From NCBI GenBank assembly GCA_902826695.1, contig CADEFU010000011.1:1-64000 (forward strand): 64,000 bases of DNA, written 5' to 3'. Below are positions 1-9,138 of this stretch, one piece after another (the stretch's first letter is position 1; each line of letters opens with the position of its first letter). The stretch comes from an uncultured Alphaproteobacteria bacterium (GTDB taxonomy: Bacteria > Pseudomonadota > Alphaproteobacteria > Micropepsales > Micropepsaceae). A program made the position numbers and the translations under genes. Below the pieces are notes generated by a model that saw only the letters and a list, made by a program, of their open reading frames with translations, searched no databases and was not told the origin of the DNA.

Positions 1-2294
1 CCGCTCGTCGCCGTGACGTTCGCCCCAACAACGATCTGATAAGTCTGTCCACTGGCGAGCGCCGGCAGCGCATAGCCCGCTTCCAGCTGTCCGATCGTCG
101 GTGTCGTACCGCCGGTGCACTGGCCCGGCGTGCCGGAGCAAACAACCGACGTCTTGCTCAGTCCGGCCACAGCGGCATCGGTGATCGTTGCACCGGTTGC
201 TGTCGAAGGCCCGTTGTTCGTGACGGTGATCGTGTAGCTCGTCGTGCCACCAGCGTTGACGCTGGCCACGCCGTCCGTCTTCGTGATCGCAAGATCGGCA
301 ATCGCTGTTACGGTGAACGAGCCCAAGCCCGAGTCGTTGCTGTCGCCCCCGAGGAAATCGGTCACGCTCGCCGTGTTCGAGACAACCGCACCGCCCGGCG
401 CACCACCACTCACCGTCTGCTGGAACGTGAATGTCTGCGTTTGCCCGTTCGCCAAGCCGGAGGGACAGGTGATGGTGTTCGCCGCGTAGCTACAAGCACC
501 CGCGGGCCCCGATGACGTGAACGACACGGGCGCTGAGACATCGATCGTCGGGGCCGTGTCGCTGACGATCAGCGGATTGGCCGCAGTCTCGTCCGGACCT
601 TCCATGTCGCCCGGACCGTTGTTTGTGACGTTGATCGTCCAGGTCACGGTCTGCCCGGCACCAACCGTCGGCGACGAGGGCGACTTCGTGACGGCGAGGT
701 CGTAGGGCAAGATCGAGACGGAAGCGCCGGCCGACCGGTTCGCATTCACGCCGATAATGTCCGTCGTGCCCGACGTCGAGGAGCGATCGACCGTTGATGC
801 GGTATTCGTGATGCTTGTCGCGGCCGCCGTGTTCGCAAAAATCTGTTCGTAGGTGATCGTCAGCGCTTCGCCGGCGTTCAGCCCGCGAACGCCGCCGCTG
901 GGCGCGCCAGGCGCCGACGGCGCACTATAAGGCCGCGAGCAAACGGTCGAAGCGGGCATCGAAGAGCCCACGCTGACGCCGGTACACGTCATTGCACCGC
1001 TACTGAGATTCGCGTTGCTGCCGCCGGCGGTGCCGATCGAAAGCACCCTGAACGTGGGCGCCGGCGAACCGATCGGACCCGAAGGCAGCGTGTCGGCGAG
1101 CGAAATCGTGTCGCCCTTCGTCATCGGGTCGGGACCGTTGTTCGTGACCGACACCGTCCAAACCGTCCGCGCGCCCGCATTCACCGGCGAGGGCGACGCG
1201 CTCTTCGCAACGCTGAGCTGGTAGACGCAAGGGACCCAGTCGATCGTGACCCCGCCGGACGCGCCATTCGCCGCGCCGATACCCGTCTGAGCGGCACCCG
1301 AGCCTGAGATTGCGCTTGGTGCCGTCGCCGAAACCGTCGGCGAAGTCGCTCGCACAAAGCTCGAGCCGCCGCCGCCACCGCCGCCGGTGCGCGCATCGGT
1401 CTGCGTAGCCGCACCACCACCGCCGCCGGTGTAGCCGCCACCGCCGCCGCCGCCGGAGTCTACGCCGTTGTCGGGCCCACCGTTGCCGCCTGTACCGGCA
1501 CCGATTCCCGACCCTGCAAGTCCGTTTCGGGCGGGTGTCGCGCTGTGGACACCGCCGGCACCACCGGCCGCGGCCTGCCCGCCCTGGCCGCCGCCGACGG
1601 TGACACTCGGTTGGGAGCCAACAACGCCACTAACGCCAACCGCGACCGTTCCGGCACCAATTCCGGCAAACCCGCCGCTGCCGCCGTCGCCCGCCGGTGT
1701 ATTCTGGTGCGCGCCGCCGCCGCCGCCACCACCACCGGCTTCGATAAGCTTGACCCCGCCGACGCTGATCGAACTGCTACCGCCACCGCCGCCGCCGCGA
1801 TGCCAAGGAGTTCCGGTGACGGTGCCACCGTTGCCGCCCGCCGCGGTCCCGGTCCCGCCGGACGAAACGCCGCCGCTCACGAGAGAGACGCTCCCGCCGG
1901 ACCCGACCGCGCCGGTGACCGCCTGCCCTGGCAACACCTGGAAAGTAGCGCCGATGATCGCGCCGCCAGCGCCGCGCCCACCCGTAATCGCCGCACTTGT
2001 ACCCGACGACGCGCCGCTGCCGCCGGTTACGGACGCTCTCATCGCGCAGACGCCGTCCGGTACCGTCGTCGAAACCGCCCCTGCCGTCGTCTGCGTGAAA
2101 CTCGGTGCATTCACTGCCGGATCGCCGATCGCCGAGCTGGCCAGGAGCGCATAGGCCGAAACGCCCGCGATCAGCGCCGCATTGCGCACACGGTGCCGCC
2201 GAACACGCTCGCCTTCGTTTGGCCCGCGCGCAGCGGCTCGCACGGCGGCATCTCTGCCTCCGTCGGTGTCGCCAGCGTAGTGAGCCTTCGTCAC
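1..2294 (-). CDS. Exported glycine-rich/DUF11-repeat surface protein, truncated by window edge
   Basis: The reading frame is open from a GTG at 2294 to the left edge, so the C-terminus is missing (about 765 residues visible). A GGAGG Shine-Dalgarno lies 9 nt before the GTG. After a basic N-terminus comes a hydrophobic signal-like stretch (about residues 40-60). A very glycine-rich block follows (about 88-315, with runs of 6-8 Gly) ending in GGGGGGGSSFV and, further on, SGGVTIDW. That pattern resembles the ALK/LTK-type glycine-rich domain. Three DUF11-like beta repeats then start near residues 357, 531 and 665, each with a [SAV]KS/TKT opening and a VTNNGP motif. DUF11 repeats are known from large bacterial surface proteins, so a secreted or cell-surface adhesin-like role is inferred. 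The anchor or sorting signal would lie beyond the window. Confidence 0.75.
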   Translation of the reverse strand, partial: MTKAHYAGDTDGGRDAAVRAAARGPNEGERVRRHRVRNAALIAGVSAYALLASSAIGDPAVNAPSFTQTTAGAVSTTVPDGVCAMRASVTGGSGASSGTSAAITGGRGAGGAIIGATFQVLPGQAVTGAVGSGGSVSLVSGGVSSGGTGTAAGGNGGTVTGTPWHRGGGGGGSSSISVGGVKLIEAGGGGGGGGAHQNTPAGDGGSGGFAGIGAGTVAVGVSGVVGSQPSVTVGGGQGGQAAAGGAGGVHSATPARNGLAGSGIGAGTGGNGGPDNGVDSGGGGGGGYTGGGGGAATQTDARTGGGGGGGSSFVRATSPTVSATAPSAISGSGAAQTGIGAANGASGGVTIDWVPCVYQLSVAKSASPSPVNAGARTVWTVSVTNNGPDPMTKGDTISLADTLPSGPIGSPAPTFRVLSIGTAGGSNANLSSGAMTCTGVSVGSSMPASTVCSRPYSAPSAPGAPSGGVRGLNAGEALTITYEQIFANTAAATSITNTASTVDRSSTSGTTDIIGVNANRSAGASVSILPYDLAVTKSPSSPTVGAGQTVTWTINVTNNGPGDMEGPDETAANPLIVSDTAPTIDVSAPVSFTSSGPAGACSYAANTITCPSGLANGQTQTFTFQQTVSGGAPGGAVVSNTASVTDFLGGDSNDSGLGSFTVTAIADLAITKTDGVASVNAGGTTSYTITVTNNGPSTATGATITDAAVAGLSKTSVVCSGTPGQCTGGTTPTIGQLEAGYALPALASGQTYQIVVGANVTATS

Positions 2295-2590
2295 GCGAGC
2301 CCGCCTCCACGCCCAGTCGGCGTGGTTTCCGATTCGTTACTTGGGCGACGCTAGGGCCAAATGGTTGATGAGAATTTTACTCTGACCCCGAAATAGCTAC
2401 TTTCGATCAAGGAGTTACCCCGACTCTCGCGACAGGTTTTGTGTCACTCGGGATTCAGTGCCGGTGCAAACTGGACGCAACATGTCCCCGATGGCCCCAG
2501 CGAAAGGAACTGGAAACAACTTGTACCGACGCGAAAGGAATTAGTTCCTGTGCGATTCGGGCGACGCCGCTTCAAGCGGCCCGGCCGCAC
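2295..2590. other. Intergenic region between surface protein and carboxyltransferase
   Basis: About 296 bp with no convincing gene. It is the 5' side of the surface-protein gene and the 3' side of the carboxyltransferase gene, both on the minus strand, so it should contain the promoter of the former. A perfect hairpin (CCGGCCG, loop CACTTA, CGGCCGG) at 2581-2600 spans the carboxyltransferase stop codon, and a weaker one (GCCGCT-tca-AGCGGC) lies just beyond it. Neither is followed by a T-run on the minus strand. No promoter hexamers are clear enough to call. Confidence 0.5.
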
Positions 2591-4138
2591 TTACGGCCGG
2601 TACGCTGTCGCTCGCATCCCCGGCGCGCGCAGCGGCGCGGCCAGGCTGGCAAACGCGCAAAGCACCTTGCGCGTATCGCGCGGATCGATGATCTCTTCGA
2701 TCCCGAACTTTTCGGCCGTGCGAAACGGCGAGCGCACGCGATTGAGCCGCTCGTCGATCTCTGCGCGCAGTTTCACCGGATCGTCCGCCGCCTCAAGGTC
2801 GCGCCGGTAGGCCGCTTCGATTCCGCCTTCGAGCGGCAAAGATCCCCAATCCCCGGACGGCCACGCATAGCGAAACGGCAACCGCGTCGCGTTGCTCATC
2901 GCCGCTCCCGCAACGCCGAATGCCTTGCGGATCAGGATCGTGCACCACGGCCCGCTTGCCTGATAAATTGCCGTCATCGCCCGTGCGCCGTGACGGATCG
3001 TGGCCGCCTGCTCCGACTCCAGCCCGATGCGGAACCCAGGAATATCGACGAGATGCACGACCGGCAGGTGAAACGTCTCCGCAAAATCGACGAAGCGTGT
3101 GACCTTCAAACTCGACTCCGCCGTCCACGCACCGCCATAGACGAACGGATCGCTGGCGAGAACCGCAACCGGCCACCCGTCGAGCCGTGCCAAGCCCGTA
3201 ATGGACGAGCGCCCGTGTCCGCGCCCGATCTCAAAGAACGAGCCCTTGTCGAACACCGCCTCGACAATGGCGCGCATCTTGTAGACCTGCCGGCGCGAGC
3301 GCGGCACGATCTTGATCAGCGTTTCTTCGCGCCGCGCGGGATCGTCGTCTTGCGGTCCCCGCGGCGGCACGTCGAATACCGACGACGGCAGATAGGACAA
3401 GAACCGCCGCGCCCGGGCGAACCCTTCGGCCTCGCTTTCGACCTCGTCGTCGATCGCACCGTTCTTCGTGTGGATCGCCGAGCCGCCGAGTTCTTCCTTC
3501 GTCAAATCTTCGCCGATCTGCTTCACCACCGGCGGCCCCGCGATGAACATCTGCGCGGTGCCTTTGACGATCATCGAATAGTGGCTCGTCACGGCGCGCG
3601 CGGCACCCAGGCCCGCGACGGACCCAAGCGCGAGCGAGACAACCGGCACCGTCGCCAAGTTCGCAACGACGTCGTCCCACGCCGGATTGGCCGGCACGTA
3701 GGTGAAGCCCGTCTGCTCGTAGGTCTTGACCGACCCGCCGCCACCTGAGCCGTCGATCAAGCGGATGATCGGCAGCCGAAGCTCGCGCGCCATCTGCTCG
3801 GCCACTTCCTGCTTGCGCTTGCCCGCCATATCGGCCGACCCGCCGCGCACCGTGAAGTCGTCGCCCGCAACCACGACCGGCCGCCCGTCGATCAACCCGC
3901 GCCCGAAAATGAACGGCACCGGCGTGAACGCAAGCATCTGACCGTCGGGACCATACTCCGCGGACCCGGTGATCGAACCCACCTCATGAAACGATCCGGG
4001 ATCGAGCAACGCGTCGACGCGCTCGCGCACGGTCAACTTGCCGAGCGAGCGGTGCTTCGTAACCCGCTCCTCGCCGCCCATCTCCTGCGCGAGCGCTTGG
4101 CGCCGGCGCAGTTCTTCGACGTCCTTCTCCCAGCTCAT
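2591..4138 (-). CDS. Acyl-CoA carboxylase, carboxyltransferase subunit
   Basis: 515 residues, the usual size of biotin-dependent acyl-CoA carboxylase beta subunits (propionyl-, methylcrotonyl- or geranyl-CoA type). These transfer CO2 from carboxybiotin to an acyl-CoA. Two crotonase-fold halves are visible. The N half carries LTVRERVDALLDPGSF and the oxyanion-type glycines GSGGGG and VAGLGAARA; the C half carries DIPGF, FGVAGAAMSN and a KMRAIV stretch. The substrate cannot be set from sequence. No biotin carboxylase subunit is in the window, so the partner must be encoded elsewhere. The ATG overlaps the stop of the upstream P450 gene as ATGA, indicating translational coupling. A link to oxidation of a branched or terpenoid acid is inferred. 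Confidence 0.85.
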   Translation of the reverse strand: MSWEKDVEELRRRQALAQEMGGEERVTKHRSLGKLTVRERVDALLDPGSFHEVGSITGSAEYGPDGQMLAFTPVPFIFGRGLIDGRPVVVAGDDFTVRGGSADMAGKRKQEVAEQMARELRLPIIRLIDGSGGGGSVKTYEQTGFTYVPANPAWDDVVANLATVPVVSLALGSVAGLGAARAVTSHYSMIVKGTAQMFIAGPPVVKQIGEDLTKEELGGSAIHTKNGAIDDEVESEAEGFARARRFLSYLPSSVFDVPPRGPQDDDPARREETLIKIVPRSRRQVYKMRAIVEAVFDKGSFFEIGRGHGRSSITGLARLDGWPVAVLASDPFVYGGAWTAESSLKVTRFVDFAETFHLPVVHLVDIPGFRIGLESEQAATIRHGARAMTAIYQASGPWCTILIRKAFGVAGAAMSNATRLPFRYAWPSGDWGSLPLEGGIEAAYRRDLEAADDPVKLRAEIDERLNRVRSPFRTAEKFGIEEIIDPRDTRKVLCAFASLAAPLRAPGMRATAYRP

Positions 4139-5472
4139 GCCGCGCGTTTCTTCTCAGGCGTGAATTCGACGCCAAGCTTGCGAATGGCGTGCACGAAATT
4201 GTTCGGCGCGATGTCGATCTCACCCGTCCAACGCATGTCCGGGAACCGCGCGAATATCTGCCGGTACACGGCCTCAAGCTGCATGTTCGCAACCCGCTGC
4301 CCCAAGCAGACGTGCGGTCCGATGCCGAACGCGACGTGGTCCTTCCCGTTCGCACGCGCCGGATCGAACCGGTCGGGATCGGGAAACACTGCCGGATCGC
4401 GGTTCGCCGCGCCGTAATACATGATCACCTTTTCGCCCTCGGCGATTTTCTGCCCGCGGATTTCGGTGTCCTTTGTGGCAGTGCGGCGCATGTACATGAC
4501 GGGCGACACCATGCGGATCGCCTCATCGACCATCGTCGGCAGCAACGCGAGGTTAGCCTGTACCCGTGCCTTCTCGGCTACAAACTCCGTGAGCAGCTTC
4601 ATCGTGCCCGAGATCGAGTTGCGCGTGGTGTCGTTGCCCGCGAACACGATGAGCAGCCACGAGCCGTCGAGATAATTGTCGGGCAACACATCGCCTGCGA
4701 CCTTCGCGTGCGCCAGCGCGGTCAGCAGGTCTTGCTTTGGATCCGCCCGCCGCTTCAACAAAATGTCCCGGCCATAGTCGAACATCTCGGCGACGTTGGA
4801 CATGAAGTCGCCGAAGAAGTTCGGATCGACCGCGCCAAAATTCTTCTCGGCCATCACATAGCCGGCGATCTCGAGATAGTGCATCCATCGCACGAGCTTC
4901 GGCCGGTCGCTCTCCGGGATGCCCAAGATCTCCGACAACGTGAACAACGGCAGTTCCGCCGACAGATGCTCGACGAGGTCGCACTTGCCCATCGGCGCTA
5001 TCGTGTCGAGCAGCGCCGTCACCTTGCCCTCAACCTTGACCTTCAAATCGGCGACATACTTCGGCGTAAAGAACGGCAAATGCTCGCGTCTCAGCTCGAA
5101 GTGTATGGGCTGATCCATGTTGATCAGCTGATCGAGCGACGCCCGGTGCAGCACCGGATGGCGTTGCGCCGGGTTGCCGTACGCCATCAAAATCCCGCCC
5201 TTCTGCGACGAGAACGTCTGCGGATCGAGCGACACCGCCCGCACGTCGTCGTAGCGTGTCAGCGCCCAGAACCCTGCACCCAGTTCCGCCGGCTCCTTGC
5301 ACCAGCAAACGGGCGCGTTTTCTCGCATCGCCTTGAATGCATCGAACGGCTGCCCGCCCGTAAACGCCGAGAAGTGTGCCAAATCGACTGGCGGATCGAA
5401 CGCGAACGTCCGCCCGAACTTCGGCTCCGGCGCATAGGTCTCGAGAATCTGGTCGGCAAGCGGTTTGAGCAT
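4135..5472 (-). CDS. Cytochrome P450
   Basis: Soluble bacterial P450 of 445 residues. Visible signatures are the heme loop FGIGPHVCLG with axial Cys389, the I-helix AGNDTTRN that activates oxygen, and the K-helix ExxR (EAIR). A TTG 15 nt upstream is in frame, but the ATG at 5472 has GGAG 9 nt before it and is preferred. The overall look (an early HFELRREH stretch and the AGNDTTRN I-helix) recalls the CYP124/125/142-like families that hydroxylate steroid or isoprenoid side chains; this is a resemblance only. It lies first in a two-gene unit with the carboxyltransferase, sharing an ATGA overlap. No ferredoxin or ferredoxin reductase is adjacent. Confidence 0.88.
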   Translation of the reverse strand: MLKPLADQILETYAPEPKFGRTFAFDPPVDLAHFSAFTGGQPFDAFKAMRENAPVCWCKEPAELGAGFWALTRYDDVRAVSLDPQTFSSQKGGILMAYGNPAQRHPVLHRASLDQLINMDQPIHFELRREHLPFFTPKYVADLKVKVEGKVTALLDTIAPMGKCDLVEHLSAELPLFTLSEILGIPESDRPKLVRWMHYLEIAGYVMAEKNFGAVDPNFFGDFMSNVAEMFDYGRDILLKRRADPKQDLLTALAHAKVAGDVLPDNYLDGSWLLIVFAGNDTTRNSISGTMKLLTEFVAEKARVQANLALLPTMVDEAIRMVSPVMYMRRTATKDTEIRGQKIAEGEKVIMYYGAANRDPAVFPDPDRFDPARANGKDHVAFGIGPHVCLGQRVANMQLEAVYRQIFARFPDMRWTGEIDIAPNNFVHAIRKLGVEFTPEKKRAA

Positions 5473-5585
5473 GGGCCACGTCTCCAACGGCGATAGCGAA
5501 TGCCGCCACCATCCGCCGCGCGAAGCACCCCGGTCAAGCCTCAGCCCCGATCTGGGCGCTCTCGTTCCATTTCTCGGCGCTCAAT

Positions 5586-6179
5586 CTACCGCCGGTTCCG
5601 CGGCAGGCTTCTCCACTTCGCAAGCGTTGCGTTGGGCGTTGCCGCACCGTCGACCGACGTGTTTACAAACGAGGGCGCGGCGGGCGCGTTGTTTGCGACG
5701 GTGTACTTTTTCATATGCTCCAGCAGCACAGCCGTTGCGCCCACGAATGACAAGAACTCGCTCTTGATCTGCGCTTTGCCGGACCCCTGCGACCACAACA
5801 CGCTACGTAACGACAGCAGCCCCTCTTTCTCAAACACGGCTTTGCCGACGACATATTCCGAATTGTAGGCATTCACGCCCTCAATTGTGTCGCTCGGTTC
5901 GGAGTCAAACGCGCTGATGTAGTGCAACATTTTGCAGCCCGCGGCCTTGTCCTCGCACAAATGGAAGTCGACGACGTACGTGAACTTCTCAAACTTGAAC
6001 GTAAGGCGCGGATCGCCTTGTATGAGCTCTGACTTCATCGCTGTCGCGCCCATCTCGTTGAAGAGCGCCATGACTGTATCGGCCTTGTAACCGGAAAGAG
6101 CATCCGGCGCATCGGCGGCTTGCGCCGGACCACCCGCAAGAAGCAACGCACCCGCAAGCGCGACATACTTGAACTGCAT
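5586..6179 (-). CDS. Exported protein, YbjN-like
   Basis: 197 residues from the ATG at 6179, which has GGGAGG about 8 nt upstream; a GTG 30 nt earlier lacks such support. Residues 1-21 form a signal peptide (hydrophobic core, then AQAAD). The mature part has an LFNEMG-type start, a central VDFHLCEDKAAGCKMLHY segment and a helix-rich end, which fits the YbjN family (putative sensory-transduction regulators and their periplasmic relatives) in which a CxxxxxC pair sits in the same place. The two cysteines could form a disulfide. The gene stands alone between P450 and a forward lipase gene. The function is unknown. Confidence 0.6.
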   Translation of the reverse strand: MQFKYVALAGALLLAGGPAQAADAPDALSGYKADTVMALFNEMGATAMKSELIQGDPRLTFKFEKFTYVVDFHLCEDKAAGCKMLHYISAFDSEPSDTIEGVNAYNSEYVVGKAVFEKEGLLSLRSVLWSQGSGKAQIKSEFLSFVGATAVLLEHMKKYTVANNAPAAPSFVNTSVDGAATPNATLAKWRSLPRNRR

Positions 6180-6303
6180 ACCCAACCCTCCCGCCCCAAC
6201 ACGCGGCACCCTAACATCGCCAATGCGGCGTCGTTAGCCTCTACGCCCATAGGCTGTGCCGCAGTCTTGCCGTACCCGCTGAAATGATTGCAGTATTCGC
6301 CCC

Positions 6304-7194
6304 ATGCGGATCGGCATAGCACTTGGCGGCGGCGGCGCGCGCGGATGGGCCCACATCGGCGTCCTCCGCACGCTTATCAAAGCGGGCTTCGAGCCCACAA
6401 TCGTGGCAGGTACTTCGATCGGCGCAATCGTCGGCGGCGCCTTCGCGGCGGGCAAACTCGACGAACTCGAAGAATTCGCCCTGGGCCTTGACCGCAAGGC
6501 AAGTTGGAAACTGGCCGACATGAACCTCGGCAAGGGCGGTGGCCTGATCAAAGGTGACAAGGTTGCCCAAGCGCTCCGCGAAATCGTCGGAGACCCCGAA
6601 ATCGGAAAGCTCAAGAAGAAGTTCACCGCCGTTGCGACCGAGCTCTTCACGGGCCACGAAATCTGGATCGAGGAAGGAAGTCTGATAACCGCGATGCGTG
6701 CGTCTTACGCGCTGCCCGGCATCATCGTCCCTGTAACGATCGAAGACCGTCCACTGATCGATGGCGGCATCACGAACCCGGTCCCCGTCTCCGCCTGCCG
6801 CGCGATGGGCGCCCAACTCGTGATCGCGGTCCCGCTGCCCGCAAGCCAAACCCCGAACCAGCGTTTCATCAAAGAAACGACAGAAGTCGATGGTTCTGCC
6901 TGGCAAAAAGCACTCGCTGTCTTCCGCGAGCCCGAGCGCTTCGTCGCGCGTCAACTGTTCGGCGACGAACCGGGCGAACTCACCACGGCAACGGTTTCGG
7001 TCGCCGCTCTCAATATTCTGCTCGACCGCATGACCCGCGTGCGCCTGGCCAGCGACCCGCCCGACATCACGATCAGCTCCGACATCGGCAAGATCGCCCT
7101 GCTCGAGTTCGACCGGGCCGAAGAAGCAATCGCGATCGGCACGGCGGCGACTGAGCGCATCCTCCCCGAGATCGAAGCGCGCTTGAAGGCGTAA
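6304..7194 (+). CDS. Patatin-like phospholipase (RssA type)
   Basis: 296 residues. The patatin serine hydrolase fold is shown by the oxyanion loop GGGGARG (residues 8-14), the nucleophile elbow GTSIG with Ser38, and the catalytic DGG with Asp153. Proteins of this class hydrolyse acyl-ester bonds in lipids using a Ser-Asp dyad. There is no signal peptide, so a cytoplasmic or membrane-peripheral enzyme similar to E. coli RssA is likely. The region after residue 180 is a helical extension without a recognised motif. It is a single gene, followed by tRNA-Gly on the other strand. Confidence 0.85.
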   Translation: MRIGIALGGGGARGWAHIGVLRTLIKAGFEPTIVAGTSIGAIVGGAFAAGKLDELEEFALGLDRKASWKLADMNLGKGGGLIKGDKVAQALREIVGDPEIGKLKKKFTAVATELFTGHEIWIEEGSLITAMRASYALPGIIVPVTIEDRPLIDGGITNPVPVSACRAMGAQLVIAVPLPASQTPNQRFIKETTEVDGSAWQKALAVFREPERFVARQLFGDEPGELTTATVSVAALNILLDRMTRVRLASDPPDITISSDIGKIALLEFDRAEEAIAIGTAATERILPEIEARLKA

Positions 7195-7265
7195 ACATGG
7201 ATGCCGGCCGCAAGGCGCAGCGACGCGCCGACGGCATCCTTGTCAGTGTCGGGAATGGAAAAATC

Positions 7266-7340
7266 TGGAGCGGGCGAGGCGATTCGAACGCCCGACCCTA
7301 ACCTTGGCAAGGTTATGCTCTACCCCTGAGCTACGCCCGC
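7266..7340 (-). tRNA. tRNA-Gly (anticodon GCC)
   Basis: Read on the minus strand, the acceptor GCGGGCG pairs with CGCCCGC. The D arm holds GCTC-AGGGGTA-GAGC. The anticodon arm is CCT-TGCCA-AGG around GCC, and the T arm holds the GTTCGAAT loop. The discriminator base is T and CCA is encoded. The length is 75 nt including CCA. Confidence 0.97.
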
Positions 7341-7513
7341 GCTCCGATTTAAGGCCGTGGGTTATGGCGTAACTGCGTCCGCGATGCAATACGGCCCGGG
7401 CGCTGCTTCAGAATGGGCGGATTACCGCGAGGGCCGGGCGATGTCCGAGCGCTTAAGGATTGCCGCGACCGCGGGGCGCCGGTCACAGGGTGCGCAGGCG
7501 ATGGAATCAGCGC

Positions 7514-8440
7514 TCAGTCCCCGAGCTCTTTCAGCCGCCTCTGGTACATCCCGGTCAGGCAGGCCACGATCGCCACGCCCCGGCATACCGCATCGCGCGC
7601 CTTGATCCATGTGCGCTGTTTATCCCGGATCGCCTGCCGCTTGGTGGCGTCGTCCTCCCAGTCGAACTTGGCCGCATAGGCCTCGCCCAAGTGCCGGTCC
7701 AACGTTGCGAGCCCGTGTGACGAGCAAATCGCCCGCTCAACCTCGCTGCGGGCGTTCCGGCAGTCGAAGGACGCCGCCGGCGCCCGCGGATCAGGCCGCA
7801 TGACGTCTCTAAGGTGCGCAAGCGGAATGCGCACCTCCTGCGGCCCCGCAGCATAGGCCGCCACCTGGTAAGCGTCGAACGTGATGACAAGCTCCCGGGG
7901 CAGAAGCGCGAACGATGCGAAGTTCCGCGCATTCGGGCCCGCACCGCGCTTGATCCAATCCATGTCGCCCATGCCGTCCGGTCCGCCGAGATCCTGCTTC
8001 AGCCGGGCGATGGCAATGTCGCTAACGCGCTGTACGCCCTTCGCGGTGAACACCTCCGCGAACTCGACGCGCCGCCCGTCCGGCAGAAGGAAGTTGAACG
8101 TCTCGGACGACGCATTTGGATGCGCTCCGCCCGTATAGTTGTAGTTCACGAATGAGACGACAACCATCTGCGCGTCGGCGCGCATGATCTCGTAGCTCAC
8201 CTCCACCGCCCAGGGGTTCGCAGCACCGGGTTCATCGTGCGCGATGCCGACGAAATCCCGGGCAATACCGCGCACCCACACCTCGATCTGACGGTCCATC
8301 GCCGCATGGCCGAGCCGAGGATACGAGATATCGACGTCGTAGCCCTTTCCCTTCTCCTTGATCGTGATCTTCTGTGGCTGAGCCGCAACCGCCGCACCGG
8401 CGAATACCAACACGAGTGCCAAAACTGCCAGTCCGCGCAT
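7514..8440 (-). CDS. Exported DUF3298/DUF4163 protein with C-terminal LprI-like domain
   Basis: 308 residues from the ATG at 8440 (GAGGG upstream). Residues 1-20 form a signal peptide ending AAVAA. A DUF4163/DUF3298 pair follows (about 25-210), with the family signature YTGGAHPN followed by NFLLPDGRRVE. This fold occurs in the RsiV lysozyme receptor and the PdaC deacetylase. The last 90 residues (SFDCRNARSEVERAICS, then KQRTWIKARDA and a late Cys) match the LprI N-terminal domain (DUF1311) found in lysozyme inhibitors, with four cysteines expected to form disulfides. A periplasmic lysozyme-binding or inhibiting role is plausible but inferred. It is a single gene. Confidence 0.75.
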   Translation of the reverse strand: MRGLAVLALVLVFAGAAVAAQPQKITIKEKGKGYDVDISYPRLGHAAMDRQIEVWVRGIARDFVGIAHDEPGAANPWAVEVSYEIMRADAQMVVVSFVNYNYTGGAHPNASSETFNFLLPDGRRVEFAEVFTAKGVQRVSDIAIARLKQDLGGPDGMGDMDWIKRGAGPNARNFASFALLPRELVITFDAYQVAAYAAGPQEVRIPLAHLRDVMRPDPRAPAASFDCRNARSEVERAICSSHGLATLDRHLGEAYAAKFDWEDDATKRQAIRDKQRTWIKARDAVCRGVAIVACLTGMYQRRLKELGD

Positions 8441-8625
8441 GCCCCAACCCTCAAAAACTCGCCCAGAAGCCCACAGCAAGCCGACTCCAAACGCAAGCCC
8501 ACCATCTTTTCTCAAAATCGCTTCAAACCCAACCGCCCCCGTTAACGCGGCCACCGCATCCTTGGCGCTAAGGTAGCAATCGCGTACCGTTTCCGAATCG
8601 CCTGTGTAAGGGAATTGCAGAAGTG

Positions 8626-9138
8626 ATGAGATCCATCGTCCCCGCGCTCGCGCTGTGTCTCGCGTTCGCCGCCGCAGCCGCGCCTGCCACAAAAAAAGAA
8701 GGGCAAATGCCCCCCGAAAACGCCGCCTTGGGCGAAGCAACCAAGGTGGTCGATGGCTTCCACGCAGCGTTGAAGAAGGGCGATCGCACGGCGGTTTTGG
8801 CGCTCCTCGACGACAACGTTGAGGTCTTCGAACAAGGCTCGGTAGAGCACTCAAAGGCCGAATACGTCGCCAAGCACCTCGACGCCGACATGGCTTTCTC
8901 TGCCACGACGAAGCGCACGCGCACCTCGCATGGCGGCGCGATGCTGGGCAACCTTGCCTACTTCACGAGCCAGAGCACCCTCACCGGCACGTACAAAGGC
9001 CAAGCCGTCAATTCGATCTCGATCGAAACCATCGTGCTGCACAAGGCGCCTTCCGGCTGGAAGATCCTGCACATCCACTGGTCCTCACGCGAACCGGCGC
9101 CGGCCGCCGCTAAAGGAACGCGCGGAGCTCAGCGATAA
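8626..9138 (+). CDS. Exported SnoaL/NTF2-like protein
   Basis: 170 residues from the ATG at 8626; a GTG directly before it (8623) is an equal alternative because AAGGGA lies 9-12 nt upstream. Residues 1-19 are a signal peptide. The mature part has the DUF4440/SnoaL layout: helix VVDGFHAALKKGD, then LLDDNVEVFEQG, and a final IVLHKAPSGWKILHIHWS beta meander. NTF2-like proteins of this kind bind small ligands or have minor enzymatic roles; no catalytic residue can be named. The 3' end overlaps the convergent hydrolase gene by 29 bp. Confidence 0.75.
   Translation: MRSIVPALALCLAFAAAAAPATKKEGQMPPENAALGEATKVVDGFHAALKKGDRTAVLALLDDNVEVFEQGSVEHSKAEYVAKHLDADMAFSATTKRTRTSHGGAMLGNLAYFTSQSTLTGTYKGQAVNSISIETIVLHKAPSGWKILHIHWSSREPAPAAAKGTRGAQR

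Noticed and set aside
1340-2080. GC-rich short repeats as a CRISPR array or tandem repeat
   Set aside because: The repeats are runs of Gly codons in one reading frame, with no constant repeat-spacer pattern.
1468-2154. Pro-rich 228-residue frame on the plus strand
   Set aside because: It is the complement of the glycine codons of the surface-protein gene; the Pro-rich composition is an artefact of that.
2595-3748. Long plus-strand frame opposite the carboxyltransferase gene
   Set aside because: Antisense of a well-supported carboxyltransferase with no start signal and Arg-rich composition typical of high-GC shadow frames.
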